NCBI RefSeq assembly: GCF_900177415.1
Contig: NZ_FXAF01000006.1
Span: 129,001-193,000, forward strand
Direction: 5' to 3'
Source: Xaviernesmea oryzae
GTDB lineage: Bacteria > Pseudomonadota > Alphaproteobacteria > Rhizobiales > Rhizobiaceae
DNA: 64,000 nucleotides
This document shows, one piece after another, positions 30,046-41,400 of this stretch. Both the position numbers and the translations under genes were made by a program. The stretch's first letter is position 1; each line of letters begins with the position of its first letter. The notes beneath the pieces were generated by a model. It was not told the DNA's origin. It saw only the letters and a program-made list of their open reading frames with translations, and made no database searches.

Positions 30046-31266
30046 GTGAACCAGACGCCAAAACCCAATTCGTTCCGATCCGGCCCCGATGAGGACGGCC
30101 GGTTCGGCATTTTCGGCGGGCGCTTCGTCGCCGAAACGCTGATGCCGCTGATCCTGGATCTCCAGGGCGAATGGGAAAAGGCGAAGAACGATCCGGCCTT
30201 CCAGAAGGAACTGGCCGATCTCGGCGCGCATTACATCGGCCGCCCGAGCCCGCTCTATTTCGCCGAACGCCTGACCGAGCATCTCGGCGGCGCGAAGATC
30301 TACTTCAAGCGCGAAGAGCTGAACCACACGGGTTCGCACAAGATCAACAATTGCGTCGGCCAGATCCTGCTGGCGAAGCGCATGGGCAAGACCCGCATCA
30401 TCGCGGAAACCGGGGCCGGCCAGCATGGCGTGGCCTCCGCCACCGTCTGTGCCCGTTTCGGCTTCCCCTGCGTCGTCTACATGGGCGCCACCGATGTCGA
30501 GCGCCAGGCGCCGAACGTCTTCCGCATGAAGCTCCTGGGCGCCGAAGTGAAGCCGGTCACGGCCGGCAGCGGCACGCTGAAGGACGCCATGAACGAGGCG
30601 CTGCGCGACTGGGTCACCAATGTCGAGAACACCTATTACCTGATCGGCACCGCCGCCGGCCCGCATCCCTATCCGGAGCTCGTCCGCGATTTCCAGTCCG
30701 TCATCGGCAAGGAAGCCCGCGAGCAGATCCTTGAAGCCGAAGGCCGGCTGCCCGATCTCGTCGTTGCCGCCGTCGGCGGCGGCTCGAACGCGATCGGCAT
30801 CTTCCATCCCTTCCTGGATGACGAAAGCGTGCAGATCGTCGGCGTCGAGGCGGGTGGCCGCGGCCTCGAAGGCGTCGAGCACTGCGCTTCGATCACCGCC
30901 GGCAGCCCCGGCGTTCTGCATGGCAACCGCACCTACCTCCTGCAGGATCGCGACGGCCAGATCCTCGAAGGCCATTCGATCTCGGCGGGCCTCGATTATC
31001 CGGGCATCGGCCCGGAACACAGCTGGCTGCATTCCACCGGCCGTGTCGAATACGTGCCGATCATGGACCAGGAAGCGCTCGATGCCTTCCAGACCCTGAC
31101 GCGCCTCGAAGGCATCATTCCGGCGCTGGAGGCGAGCCACGCGATCGCCGAAGTCATCAAGCGGGCGCCGAAGATGCGCAAGGACCAGATCATCGTGATG
31201 AACCTCTCCGGTCGCGGCGACAAGGACATCTTCACGGTCGGCAAGATACTCGGAGTGGAACTCTGA
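30046..31266 (+). CDS. trpB: Tryptophan synthase beta chain
   Basis: 406 aa PLP enzyme condensing indole with serine. The Schiff-base lysine is K99 in HTGSHKINN, and the phosphate-binding GGGSNAIG loop and the [11 protein letters not shown] activation segment are present. The start is a GTG at 30046 with GAGGAG 8 bases upstream; the protein begins (M)[20 protein letters not shown], the rhizobial norm. It forms an alpha2-beta2 complex with TrpA, whose gene follows after a single base. Confidence 0.97.
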   Translation: MNQTPKPNSFRSGPDEDGRFGIFGGRFVAETLMPLILDLQGEWEKAKNDPAFQKELADLGAHYIGRPSPLYFAERLTEHLGGAKIYFKREELNHTGSHKINNCVGQILLAKRMGKTRIIAETGAGQHGVASATVCARFGFPCVVYMGATDVERQAPNVFRMKLLGAEVKPVTAGSGTLKDAMNEALRDWVTNVENTYYLIGTAAGPHPYPELVRDFQSVIGKEAREQILEAEGRLPDLVVAAVGGGSNAIGIFHPFLDDESVQIVGVEAGGRGLEGVEHCASITAGSPGVLHGNRTYLLQDRDGQILEGHSISAGLDYPGIGPEHSWLHSTGRVEYVPIMDQEALDAFQTLTRLEGIIPALEASHAIAEVIKRAPKMRKDQIIVMNLSGRGDKDIFTVGKILGVEL

Positions 31267-31267
31267 T

Positions 31268-32107
31268 ATGACAGCTCGTATGGACAATCGTTTCGCGGCT
31301 CTCAAGTCCGAGGGCCGCCCCGCCCTGATCACCTATTTCATGGGCGGCGATCCGGATTTCGACACTTCGCTCGGCATCATGAAGGCGCTTCCTGCCGCCG
31401 GCGCCGACATCATCGAGCTCGGCATGCCCTTTTCCGATCCGATGGCGGATGGCCCGGCGATCCAGCTGGCCGGCCAGCGCGCCCTGAAGGGCGGCCAGAC
31501 GCTCGCCAGGACGCTCGAGCTCGCCCGCAAGTTCCGCGAGAGCGACGACGAGACGCCGATCGTCATGATGGGCTACTATAACCCGATCTATATTTACGGC
31601 GTCGACAGGTTCCTGGACGATGCGCTGGCAGTCGGCATCGATGGCCTGATCGTCGTCGACCTGCCGCCGGAAATGGACGACGAGCTTTGCATCCCGGCTC
31701 TGAAGAAGGGCATCAACTTCATCCGCCTCGCGACGCCGACCACCGACGACAAGCGCCTCCCGGCGGTTCTGAAGAACACCTCCGGCTTCGTCTATTACGT
31801 CTCGATGACCGGCATCACCGGGTCTGCGCTGCCGGACCCGTCATTGGTCTCCGGTGCGGTCAATCGCATCAAGGGCCATACCAGCCTTCCGGTCTGCGTC
31901 GGCTTCGGCGTCAAGACGGCCGACCATGCCAAGGCGATCGGCGCTGCGGCCGACGGCGTCGTCGTCGGCACGGCGATCGTCGCCCAGATCGCCGGCAGCC
32001 TGACGAAGGACGGAAAGGCAGGCCCCGATACGATCGCTTCCGTTGCGACTCTGGTAAGGGGGCTGGCGACCGGCGTGCGGGCCGCGCGCCTTGTTGCCGC
32101 CGAATAG
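31268..32107 (+). CDS. trpA: Tryptophan synthase alpha chain
   Basis: 279 aa TIM barrel cleaving indole-3-glycerol phosphate to indole, which is channelled to TrpB. The catalytic residues are E50 ([11 protein letters not shown]) and D61 (MADGPAIQ). VSMTGITGS and [14 protein letters not shown] form the phosphate site. It lies one base after trpB and 39 bp before accD. Linkage of trpFBA to accD and folC is common in alphaproteobacteria. Confidence 0.97.
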   Translation: MTARMDNRFAALKSEGRPALITYFMGGDPDFDTSLGIMKALPAAGADIIELGMPFSDPMADGPAIQLAGQRALKGGQTLARTLELARKFRESDDETPIVMMGYYNPIYIYGVDRFLDDALAVGIDGLIVVDLPPEMDDELCIPALKKGINFIRLATPTTDDKRLPAVLKNTSGFVYYVSMTGITGSALPDPSLVSGAVNRIKGHTSLPVCVGFGVKTADHAKAIGAAADGVVVGTAIVAQIAGSLTKDGKAGPDTIASVATLVRGLATGVRAARLVAAE

Positions 32108-32146
32108 TTTCCCACATAAGGCAAAGTTTAAAGCGGAGTACGCCAA

Positions 32147-33037
32147 GTGAACTGGATCACCAACTACGTCCGGCCACGCATCAACTCCATGCTGGGCCGC
32201 AGGGAAGTCCCTGAGAATCTCTGGATCAAGTGCCCGGAAACCGGGGAGATGGTCTTCCACAAGGACCTGGAAGAGAACAAGTGGGTCATTCCCGCCTCCG
32301 GTTTCCACATGAAGATGCCGGCCAAGGCCAGGCTTGCCGATCTCTTCGATGGTGGCGTCTACGAATCGCTGCCGCAGCCGAAGGTCGTTCAGGATCCGCT
32401 GAAATTCCGCGATTCGAAGCGGTATATCGACCGCCTGAAGGACAGCCGCACCAAGACCGAGCAGGAAGACACGATCCTGGCCGGCATCGGCCAGGTCCAG
32501 GGCGTGAAGCTCGTCGCCGTCGTGCATGAATTCAATTTCATCGGCGGTTCGCTCGGCATGGCCGCCGGCGAGGCGATCGTGAAGGCCTGCGAGCGGGCGC
32601 TTGCGGAAAAATGCCCGCTGGTCATCTTCCCCGCTTCCGGCGGCGCCCGCATGCAGGAAGGCATCCTGTCGCTGATGCAGCTTCCGCGCACCACGGTGGC
32701 GGTCGACATGCTGAAAGAGGCGGGCCTGCCCTATATCGTCGTGCTGACCAATCCGACGACCGGCGGCGTCACCGCCTCCTATGCCATGCTCGGCGATGTC
32801 CATATCGCAGAGCCGGGTGCCGAGATCGGCTTTGCGGGAAAGCGCGTCATCGAACAGACGCTGCGCGAAAAGCTTCCCGAAGGCTTCCAGACTTCGGAAT
32901 ATCTGCTGGAGCATGGCATGGTCGATATGGTCGTGAAGCGCCACGATATTCCCTCGACGCTCGCCAGGCTTCTGAAGATGCTGATGAAACAGCCGGTCAG
33001 GCAGCCGGCTTCCGCGCCGGTCGCGATCAGCGCCTGA
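32147..33037 (+). CDS. accD: Acetyl-CoA carboxylase carboxyltransferase subunit beta
   Basis: 296 aa. With AccA it transfers the carboxyl group from biotin to acetyl-CoA, the first step of fatty-acid synthesis. The crotonase-like core is complete ([44 protein letters not shown]). The N-terminal zinc ribbon that in E. coli has four cysteines keeps only C29 ([14 protein letters not shown]); the other three positions are replaced, the last pair region reading PASGF. GTG start at 32147 after AAGCGGAG. It lies within the trp-folC unit. Confidence 0.95.
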   Translation: MNWITNYVRPRINSMLGRREVPENLWIKCPETGEMVFHKDLEENKWVIPASGFHMKMPAKARLADLFDGGVYESLPQPKVVQDPLKFRDSKRYIDRLKDSRTKTEQEDTILAGIGQVQGVKLVAVVHEFNFIGGSLGMAAGEAIVKACERALAEKCPLVIFPASGGARMQEGILSLMQLPRTTVAVDMLKEAGLPYIVVLTNPTTGGVTASYAMLGDVHIAEPGAEIGFAGKRVIEQTLREKLPEGFQTSEYLLEHGMVDMVVKRHDIPSTLARLLKMLMKQPVRQPASAPVAISA

Positions 33038-33069
33038 TCATCAGGATCATTGAAAGCCGGAGCGGCGGG

Positions 33070-34422
33070 ATGACCACTATGAATGAAGCCGCGGCAAGCG
33101 AAGCCGAAAAGGAAATCGAGCATCTGATGACCCTTCATCCGAAGGGTTTCGATATGTCGCTCGAGCGGATTTCGCGGCTTCTGGAGGTTCTCGGCAATCC
33201 TCATCTGAAACTGCCTCCGGTCATCCATGTGGCCGGCACCAACGGCAAGGGCTCCGTGACCGCCTTCTGCCGCGCGCTTCTCGAAGCGGGCGGCTATTCG
33301 GTCCATGTCGATACCTCGCCGCACCTGGTCAACTGGCATGAGCGGTATCGGATTGGAGTGAAGGGTGGCCGGGGCCAGCTTGTCTCGGATGCGGATCTTG
33401 CCGATGCACTGCGCCGGGTCGGAGAAGCGAATGCCGGCCAGACGATCACCGTCTTCGAAATCCTGACCGCCGTCAGCTTTCTTCTCTTCTCCGAGAAACC
33501 GGCCGATGCCGTGATCCTGGAGGTCGGCATGGGCGGCCGATTCGATTCCACCAATGTCGTCCCGAACCCCGCAGTCTCGGTGATCATGCCGATCTCGCTC
33601 GATCACCAGGCCTATCTCGGCGATCGTGTTGAGCTGATCGCCGCCGAAAAGGCCGGCATCATGAAGCGGGGTTGCCCGGTTGTCATCGGCCAGCAGGAAT
33701 TCGAAGCCGCCCGCGAGGTGCTGGTTTCGACCGCCGAAAGGCTCGGCTGTCCGGTGGCCGTCTATGGCCAGGATTTCTCGGCGCATGAGGAGTTCGGACG
33801 GCTGCTCTATCAGGACGAATTCGGCCTTGCCGATCTTCCGCTGCCGCGGCTGCCCGGCCGGCATCAATATGCCAATGCGGCGGCGGCCATCCGCGCGGTC
33901 AAGGCCGCAGGCTTCACCGTTACCGAAGCCGTGATGGAAAAGGCGATGGCGATGGTCGAATGGCCCGCCCGCCTGCAGCGTCTGACGGAAGGCAAGCTGC
34001 TGCAACACGCGCCGGCGGGTGCAGAAATCTGGGTGGATGGCGGGCATAATCCCGGTGCCGGCGAGGTGATCGCCGAGGCCATGGTGGCTTTCGAGGAGCG
34101 CCAGCCGCGACCGCTCTACATCATTGCCGGCATGATCAACACGAAAGACCCCGTCGGTTATTTCCGCGCCTTCGCGGATATCGCCGAACATGTCTTCACC
34201 GTCAGGATCCGCGGCAGCGAGGCGGCGCTCGATCCGGTGGTTCTCGCCCATTCTGCCTTCGATGCGGGGCTTGTCGCCGAGCCGGCGGGCTCGATTGCAG
34301 AAGCGCTGCAAGAAATCACCCGCAGGCAGCTGCCGGGCAGCCCGCCGCCGCGCATCCTGATCGGCGGCTCGCTTTATTTTGCCGGCAATGCGCTCGCCGA
34401 CAACGGCACACCCCCGACGTGA
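33070..34422 (+). CDS. folC: Bifunctional folylpolyglutamate synthase/dihydrofolate synthase
   Basis: 450 aa Mur-ligase-family enzyme that adds glutamate to dihydropteroate and to folates. The ATP loop GTNGKGS is at residues 56-62, DTSPHLVNWHERYRI is the folate-binding signature, and VGMGGRFDSTN and DHQAYLGD follow. The C-terminal domain has DGGHNPGAGE. The ATG at 33070 has GGAG seven bases upstream. It lies 32 bp after accD, last in the operon, and ends at a long terminator shared with trxA. Confidence 0.95.
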   Translation: MTTMNEAAASEAEKEIEHLMTLHPKGFDMSLERISRLLEVLGNPHLKLPPVIHVAGTNGKGSVTAFCRALLEAGGYSVHVDTSPHLVNWHERYRIGVKGGRGQLVSDADLADALRRVGEANAGQTITVFEILTAVSFLLFSEKPADAVILEVGMGGRFDSTNVVPNPAVSVIMPISLDHQAYLGDRVELIAAEKAGIMKRGCPVVIGQQEFEAAREVLVSTAERLGCPVAVYGQDFSAHEEFGRLLYQDEFGLADLPLPRLPGRHQYANAAAAIRAVKAAGFTVTEAVMEKAMAMVEWPARLQRLTEGKLLQHAPAGAEIWVDGGHNPGAGEVIAEAMVAFEERQPRPLYIIAGMINTKDPVGYFRAFADIAEHVFTVRIRGSEAALDPVVLAHSAFDAGLVAEPAGSIAEALQEITRRQLPGSPPPRILIGGSLYFAGNALADNGTPPT

Positions 34423-34473
34423 CCGGATAATCCGGGAAAGATCCGGCGCGGTTTTTCCGCCGGTCAGGCAAAG

Positions 34474-34508
34474 AAAAAGCCCGGCTGCAGGGAGAAGCCG
34501 GGCTTTTT
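34474..34508. terminator. Bidirectional terminator between folC and trxA
   Basis: AAAAAGCCCGGCT (34474-34486) pairs perfectly with AGCCGGGCTTTTT (34496-34508), a 13-bp stem with a 9-base loop. The A and T runs are built into the stem and suit both strands. Confidence 0.92.
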
Positions 34509-34536
34509 CATGAGGTCACTGCACTGCACTTACAAG

Positions 34537-34857
34537 TTATGCCGCGCTGGAGATCCAGGCCGAAAGGGCGGTCTTCGGAGCGGCGCCGACCTTGATGTCG
34601 GCCACTTCACCGTCCTTGAACATGGCGAGCGTCGGGATCGAACGCACGCCGAACTGGGCGGCAAGTTCCGGGTTTTCGTCGATATTCAGCTTCGCGACCT
34701 TCACCTTGCCGGCGAGTTCGGTGGCGATTTCCTCGAGGCTCGGAGCGATCATCTTGCACGGACCGCACCATTCGGCCCAGAAATCCACGACAACCGGCTC
34801 GGCGGAGTTGAGGACTTCGGTCTGGAAATTGCTGTTATCGACCTTAACGGTAGCCAT
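34537..34857 (-). CDS. trxA: Thioredoxin 1
   Basis: 106 aa cytosolic dithiol-disulfide reductant. The active site WCGPC is at residues 30-34, and the cis-proline region is [11 protein letters not shown]. The ATG at 34857 is used because GAAGGAGA lies just before it; an in-frame GTG five codons earlier would overlap that ribosome-binding site. It is 72 bp downstream of addA and shares the terminator with folC. Confidence 0.97.
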   Translation of the reverse strand: MATVKVDNSNFQTEVLNSAEPVVVDFWAEWCGPCKMIAPSLEEIATELAGKVKVAKLNIDENPELAAQFGVRSIPTLAMFKDGEVADIKVGAAPKTALSAWISSAA

Positions 34858-34929
34858 AGGGCTCTCCTTCACGATTCTCTGTTGAGTTAAATGTGAGACG
34901 CGCGCTCAAAGTTTTCAATGGCCCTCATC

Positions 34930-37900
34930 TCACTTTGTTTTGAGTTCCGCAAGCGAACGTGACAGCAGGTCCGGCGGCAGCGTGATCACCCCGGCCGACT
35001 CGGTGTAGACGAGCACGCATTGGAAGGTCTTGCCGGGATAGAGCGGCTTCAGGATTTCCCGGTAGATGGCGAGCTGGGCACGATGCGCCGGCGGCACTTC
35101 CTCCGGTCCCTTCGGCGGCGCGCGGTTGGTCTTGTAGTCGAGGATGATGACTTCGGTCTCGGTCACCACCAGCCGGTCGATACGGCCGGAAATCGCGTAA
35201 TCCTTCCCTTCGAGCGCCAGCGTGCCCATGATCGAGACTTCCGGCTGGCTTCGCTCGGAAAAGACCGGCACGAGCTCCTCATGGGCAAGCACGGACATCA
35301 CGGAGGCCACGAGGTTGTCGCGCTCCGCAGCCGGCCAGAAGCGGGCGGCGCGCTCCGCATAGCGCCGAGCCGCTGCCTCCCGTTCGTGATTGGGAAACTC
35401 GGTCAGCATCTGCAGCATGCGGTGGACGAGCTTGCCCTTCTGGAGCGCAAGGCCGGCACTTTGCTTTTCCCCGAACAGCCGCGATGTGACGATCAGGTCG
35501 TCCGCCTCATCGTCGATCATCGTGCCGGCGCCGGAGGGCGAAAGCGGCCGCGGCAGCATCTTTTGAGCCGGCAGGGGCCGGAAAAGGGCGGAGGGCAGCG
35601 GCCGGTTCTCGTCCGGACCGGCCTGCTTGTGCTCCGCCTTGCCAATACGGGTGGAGGAGGCGGGCAGCCGCCATTGGAAGCCGGCCCATTCGCCGTCCGG
35701 CCCGTGGAATTGCGCCGGGCTGCAATGGTGTTCGTCGGCCGAAAGCGCCTTGGAGATCATCGCCTGCCAGGTGTCCGGATTTTCGCGGGCTCCCCTGTAG
35801 CCGCAGACGATCAGCCGGTCGGCGGCGCGGGTCATGCCGACATAGAGCAGCCGGCGATATTCCTCCTCGGTCGATTTCCTGATCCGCTCGTCATCGGCCG
35901 CGGTGACGGCATTGCTCAGCGTCTTGCCCGGAACCCAGGCCGGTACCTCCTCGTCGCCGATCCGGAGCAACCGGAATTTCGGCACATGCGAGGAGATGAA
36001 GGCTTTCGAGCCGCTGTCGACCAGGAAGACGACCGGCGCCTCCAGGCCCTTGGACGCATGCACGGTCATGATCCGCACTTCGTTGCGGCCGCCGTCCTGC
36101 TCGCGCTTCACCTCCGGCGATTCGAGTTCCAGCGTCGAAATGAAGGCCTGCAGGCCGGGCAGGCCGTTGGTTTCGTGGTCGAGCGCGAAAGTCAGGAACT
36201 CGTCGAGGATGTCGCCTGCCTCGGTGCCGAGCCGGCCGAGGAATTTCCGCCGTCCGCCGTGCTGGCCGAGAATCCGGGCGAAGAGATCGTGCGGGCTGAG
36301 CTGCCGGGACAGCAGGAGCAGATGCTGCAGCCGATCCGCGGCGTCGCGGAAACGCAGCGGCTGTTCGTCGGCTAACCGGTTGAGCTGCGCCCAGGCGCTC
36401 GCATTGTCCGCTCGCAAGGCTGCGACCTCGAAGACATCCTCTTCGGAAAGGTTGAAAAGCGGGCTTTTCAGCAATGCCGCCAGCGAAAGGTCGTCCTGCG
36501 GCAGCAGCAGGAAGCGGCCGAGCGCCAGAAGGTCCTGCACGGCGATATGGCTCGTCAGCCGCAGCCGGTCGGCGCCGGCGACGGGAATGTTGTCGCGGCG
36601 TTTGAGTGCCCGGGTCAGGGCATTGACGAAGGCATCGCGTTTGCGGACCAGGACGAGAATGTCGCCAGGCTCGATCGGCCGCCCAACAGGACCATTCGGG
36701 CCCTTTTCGATGATCGTTTCCTTGCCGATCATCTCGCCGATCCGGTTGGCGATCCGGCCTGCGAGAATGGCGGATGGGGCCTTGTCCGGCGTCGAATCGA
36801 AGGGCGCGGTCCAGTCCTCTTCCTGCTCCGAGATCTCCGGCACCACCACATCCCAGAGATCGACGGCGCCCGGATGGCCGATCCGGTTGGAACGGTGCTG
36901 CACCGGATCGCCGGTCGCGCTGAGGCCTTGCGCATTGTCGTCCAGCGAGAAGACCTGGTCGACGGCCGCAAGCACGTCGGCCGTCGAGCGGAAGGAGAGC
37001 GGCAGACGGATCGCATGGAACGGCTGGTCGCTGCCGCGTACCCGCTTTTCCGTCTCCCTGCGCTCCTCCGCGAACCGTTCCGGCCGCGCTCCCTGGAAGG
37101 AATAGATCGACTGCTTCTCGTCGCCCACGGCAAAGATGGTGCGGCGCGTCTCGCGGGCGCTGGTGCCGGAATAGAAATCCTCGGCGAGCGACTTGATCAC
37201 CGTCCACTGGATCGGGCTGGTATCCTGCGCTTCGTCGACGAGGATGTGGTCGATGCCTTGGTCGAGCTTGTAATGCACCCAGGCGCCGACGCCGTCGCGT
37301 GTCAGAAGATCGGCGGTGCGGGCGATCAGGTCCTCGAAGTCGAGCAGGCTTCGCTGCTTCTTCAGGTCCTCGTAATCGTCGTTGAGCCGCTGGGCGAGCG
37401 TCAGCGCCGCCTTGGTGGCGGCAAACATCCGCACGAGCCGCAGCCGGCCGCGGCTTTCCACGACATGGCTGCGGGCGGCATCGATCGCGCCGGCAAGTTC
37501 CGGTGCCGTGGTCACCATGGCCTTGGCGATGAGAGAGCTATCCGCCTTGGGCTTGCCTTCGCGGGTAAGAAAAATCTGGTCGAGATGCTGGGCGCGCTTG
37601 AAGACGTCTGGTTCCCTGGCGACCAGCCGCAGCCCATAGGCGACTTCGCCGGCCTTCGATCCGCCCTTCTGGTCGGCCAGCGCGAGATAGAGATCGAGCG
37701 TCAGGCCGGAAAGTCCCGGCAGGGGCCAGTAGCCGGCTGCAATGCTCTCTTCCGTATCGGCCGGATCGAGACCGAGGGCGCGCTTGAGTTCGACGCCGAT
37801 GCCGCCATGCCGTTCCGCTTGAGCGACGAAGCGGCGGATCGCCGTCCGGTTGGCAACGATGTCGGAAAGCAGGGTTTCCAGCCCGGATTCGTCGCCGAGA

Positions 37901-38496
37901 TCGAGCACATGCGCGAAGGCTTCGGCAAGCTCGGGATCGTCTTCCGCGGATGTCGCCGTCAGCAGCGAGCGCCGCGCCTCGGCAAGTAGGGCGGAAGCGG
38001 CCCGGTCGTCGAGCACGGAGAAATGCCCCGCGACATTGGCTTCCAGCGGAAACTGGTGCAGCAGCGCCTCGCAGAAGGCATGGATCGTCTGGATCTTCAA
38101 TCCGCCGGGCGTTTCCAGCGCCTTGGCGAACAGGCGCCGCGCTTCGGCGAGCTTGAAGGAATCCGGATCCGAACCCTCGATCGCAGCGATGTTTTTGCGA
38201 AGCTCGTCGTCCGAAAGCACCGTCCATTCGGACAGCCGCTGGAAGACGCGGTTCGACATTTCCGAGGCCGCCGCCTTGGTGTAGGTGAGGCAGAGGATGG
38301 AAGAGGGCCGGCAGCCGGAAAGCAGCAGCCGGATGACACGCTGGGTCAGCACATGCGTCTTGCCGGAGCCGGCATTGGCCGAAACCCAGGCGGAACTCAC
38401 CGGATCGGAGGCGAGCGATTGCTGTACCGTCGTCCAGTCGATCCATTTGATCGGATCGTCGCTCTCGGGGAGCTTAAGGGGAGAAAAGTCACTCAT
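34930..38496 (-). CDS. addA: Double-strand break repair helicase-nuclease AddA
   Basis: 1188 aa UvrD-like helicase with a C-terminal nuclease. AddAB processes double-strand ends for RecA loading, replacing RecBCD in this lineage. Walker A is SANAGSGKT at residues 39-47, motif II is LVDEAQDTSPIQW, and SFRST and VMTRAADR-like (YVGMTRAADRLI) motifs follow. The nuclease block GRIDRLVVTETE...ILDYKTNR is near the C terminus. The ATG at 38496 lies inside the last codons of addB (8-bp overlap). The order addB-addA-trxA is typical of rhizobia. Confidence 0.95.
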   Translation of the reverse strand: MSDFSPLKLPESDDPIKWIDWTTVQQSLASDPVSSAWVSANAGSGKTHVLTQRVIRLLLSGCRPSSILCLTYTKAAASEMSNRVFQRLSEWTVLSDDELRKNIAAIEGSDPDSFKLAEARRLFAKALETPGGLKIQTIHAFCEALLHQFPLEANVAGHFSVLDDRAASALLAEARRSLLTATSAEDDPELAEAFAHVLDLGDESGLETLLSDIVANRTAIRRFVAQAERHGGIGVELKRALGLDPADTEESIAAGYWPLPGLSGLTLDLYLALADQKGGSKAGEVAYGLRLVAREPDVFKRAQHLDQIFLTREGKPKADSSLIAKAMVTTAPELAGAIDAARSHVVESRGRLRLVRMFAATKAALTLAQRLNDDYEDLKKQRSLLDFEDLIARTADLLTRDGVGAWVHYKLDQGIDHILVDEAQDTSPIQWTVIKSLAEDFYSGTSARETRRTIFAVGDEKQSIYSFQGARPERFAEERRETEKRVRGSDQPFHAIRLPLSFRSTADVLAAVDQVFSLDDNAQGLSATGDPVQHRSNRIGHPGAVDLWDVVVPEISEQEEDWTAPFDSTPDKAPSAILAGRIANRIGEMIGKETIIEKGPNGPVGRPIEPGDILVLVRKRDAFVNALTRALKRRDNIPVAGADRLRLTSHIAVQDLLALGRFLLLPQDDLSLAALLKSPLFNLSEEDVFEVAALRADNASAWAQLNRLADEQPLRFRDAADRLQHLLLLSRQLSPHDLFARILGQHGGRRKFLGRLGTEAGDILDEFLTFALDHETNGLPGLQAFISTLELESPEVKREQDGGRNEVRIMTVHASKGLEAPVVFLVDSGSKAFISSHVPKFRLLRIGDEEVPAWVPGKTLSNAVTAADDERIRKSTEEEYRRLLYVGMTRAADRLIVCGYRGARENPDTWQAMISKALSADEHHCSPAQFHGPDGEWAGFQWRLPASSTRIGKAEHKQAGPDENRPLPSALFRPLPAQKMLPRPLSPSGAGTMIDDEADDLIVTSRLFGEKQSAGLALQKGKLVHRMLQMLTEFPNHEREAAARRYAERAARFWPAAERDNLVASVMSVLAHEELVPVFSERSQPEVSIMGTLALEGKDYAISGRIDRLVVTETEVIILDYKTNRAPPKGPEEVPPAHRAQLAIYREILKPLYPGKTFQCVLVYTESAGVITLPPDLLSRSLAELKTK

Positions 38497-41400
38497 CCGC
38501 TTCGGCCTCCCCGTCGTCGTCCGCCGTCGACCATTCCGCCACGCGGGCGAGATGGTCGTATTCGCCGCCGAAATCGCCTTGGCTGAACGGGATGAGCCGC
38601 GATGCGAAACCGGCTTCGCCATTGCGCAGCGTGATGACGAACCGCGTCAACTGTTCGAGCGATTCCTGCGCCAGGTCGAGCGCCGATTTCGGCTGGCGCT
38701 TTGCGGTGGCACCTGAACCCTCGTTGTTGACCTTCTCCGCCTTGAATCGATCGCCGGGTCGCAGTCTTACATAGAGGAGGTCGCCCGGCGTCAGGGAACC
38801 GACGTTCCGAAATGCTCCCGCCTGCAAGGCTGCAGCCTCCAGGGCAAGCTGCGGGTCGAGCAGCGCCCGCGCCTGGGAGACGGAGGGGCTGAGACCCGTC
38901 TTGTAGTCCACGAGGTCGGCGAGCCCCGACCCCTTGATGTCGATCCGGTCGGCAATGCCGGTGACGCGGATGCCGGCAGGCTCCACCTCCCAGCCGGCGC
39001 CGGCTTCGGTCAGCGTCCTGCGGATATCCGGCGCGCGCTCCGCCTCCCAATCGAGGAAGGCGCGGGCGACCTGCCGGAAGCGCGGCCGCCAGACGCGGTC
39101 GATATGCGGCGGCAGCTGTTCGGCATCGAACAGTTCTTCGGTGATCCGCCCCATCGCCTCAATCGCCGCCGGCGAACCGGGCTTGTGGCCCTCGCGCGTA
39201 TAGTGGTCGATGATCGCGTGATAGAGCGTGCCGCGCTCGGAGGCGCCGGGATCGCGGTTGAAGGGATCGAGCGGATCGAGCTTCAGGATGCGCCGGGCAT
39301 AGACGGAATAGGGGTCGCGGCGCAGCCGGCCTACCTCGCTGAACGAGTAGCTCCTGGGCTGCAGTTCCGCAGGCGGTTTCGGAGCAGGTCTTTTAGCCGG
39401 CTGCTGGTTCTCGCCCGCATCGACCGCCGAGGCCCATTGGCGATACTGTTCGCCGCGGGCTTTGAGCTCGTCTGCGAATGCCTTGCCGCCGAGCGCCAGC
39501 AATCTCTGCAGCCAGCGGGACGCGACGGTCGGCGTCGATCCCTGCCTCATCGAGCGGGAAAGGATAAGGTTGCGCGTGCCGCAGGCCATTTCGAAGTCAT
39601 GGGCGAGCTGGCCGATCCGCCGTTCGGGCGGTTCGAGGCCCATATCGGTCTTCATCGTCCGGGAGAGGAATGGGTTGTTGACGGTCTGGCCCGGCCAGGA
39701 ACCTTCGTTCAGACCTCCGAGGATCATCGTATCGACGCTCTGCAGCCGCGCTTCCAGCGTGCCGAAGATGAAGACGCGCGGATGGCTGAGCGAACGCGGC
39801 TTCACCGCCTCGCCGGTCGTCAGCGCCATGACGATGTCGATCCATTGCGGACCGTCCGCCTCCATCTGTCCTTCGGTCGCGATGACTTCCGAGAGCAATC
39901 CCGCCAGTCTTTCGCCGGCTTCGCCGGACCAGAGGCCGGCAAGATTGTCCCGCTCGTCGATGGTGACGGCTTCCAGCGCCCGGCCGGTGCGCTCCGCCCA
40001 ATCGGAAAGCGTGAGCTTCGTGGTCAGGCCGCGGCCGTCGGGCCGGCGGCGCACGAAAGCGGAGGCGAGCGGTTCGACGGCCTTTGCCAGCCGCCGGGCG
40101 AGATCGCGGACTCCGTCCGCGGCATCCTCCGGCAGCGACAGCCGCCAATGTGGCGGATGTCTGTCTTCGCGCTGCGCGGCAAGCTGTTCGTCGAGCAAAG
40201 GCTCCAGCGCCGAGATGTCCATGTCGCCGGTGCCGCCCCGCAGCGCCAGCACTTCCAGCGCTTCCACGGCCGAACGCAAATCGGGTGCCGGCAAGCCGAG
40301 GCGGACGAGGGGGTGCTTGAGCAATCCCACGATCGCCACGGGGTCGCCGGGCCTCAATGCCGCTTCGAGGAGGAGTTGAGTGAGCGTGCCCTGCAGCGTG
40401 CCGGAAAGGGCCGAACCGGCCGAATCGTCGGCGACGACGCCGAAGCGCGCAAGTTCGGCGGTGACGCGGCGGGCCAGCGCGCGGTCCGGAGTGATCAGCG
40501 CCGCCTGGGCCTCGCCGCCCTCTCTGCCGGGCTGCTCGAGCGCCAGACGCAACGCTATCGCGATGGCGACCGCCTCTTCGCGCTCGTTCGAGGCCTCGAT
40601 GAGCGAGACATCCGCGAAGGCCTGGCTGAGGAAGTGCGGATCGGCTGCCTCTCGCCAGGTGCTCCAGCGGTCGGTGGCCTTGGCCGGTACCAGCGCCTGG
40701 GAAATCGCTTCGGCCCGGAAAGCGAGGTCTGACGGCACGGCGCCCAGCACCTCGACGTCTTCCCGCGTCACCTCCAGCTTCCTGAGCAGCCGCGACAGGC
40801 CGAATTGCGGATGGCTCCGGCTCGCGGGCTCCAGCCTGCCGTCAGGAGTTTCTTCGCCGATCATCGCCCATTGTTCGGCCGGCATGGAAAGGTCGAGGCC
40901 TGGCAGCACGACGGTGCCGTTCGGCAGCCTGGAAATGGCGGCGATCAGGTCGGCGGCCGCCGGCACCGAACCGGTGGAGCCCGCGACGATGACCGGACCC
41001 TTGTGATCCCGGGAAGCGATCCGCCGGGCCTCGCCGCGCAGGATCGCCGCCTGGTGCTTTGCCGGCGAGGAACGGCGCAGTTCTTCGAGCCTTGCCGGCC
41101 AGAAGGCGCTGGCGATCGACAGGAATTCGGCGGTCAATTGCCACCAGAGCGCATGTTCGCCGGTATCGAGCTTCTTCAGATCGGTCCAGTCGCGCTCTTC
41201 AGTCTCGACGGCATCGATCAACTCGGCAAGCGCCCGGGCAAGCCAGATGGCATCGGCGGGGCTCGCCGGCGCCACGAGCGGCGATTGCGAATGCACGTCG
41301 AGCACGATCTTCGGGAGCTGGTTGCGCCAGGCGAGGATCAGCTGCCCGAGTTCCAGGAGCCTGGCCGTGCCGCCGATCGGCAGTGCCAGATCCATTTCCT

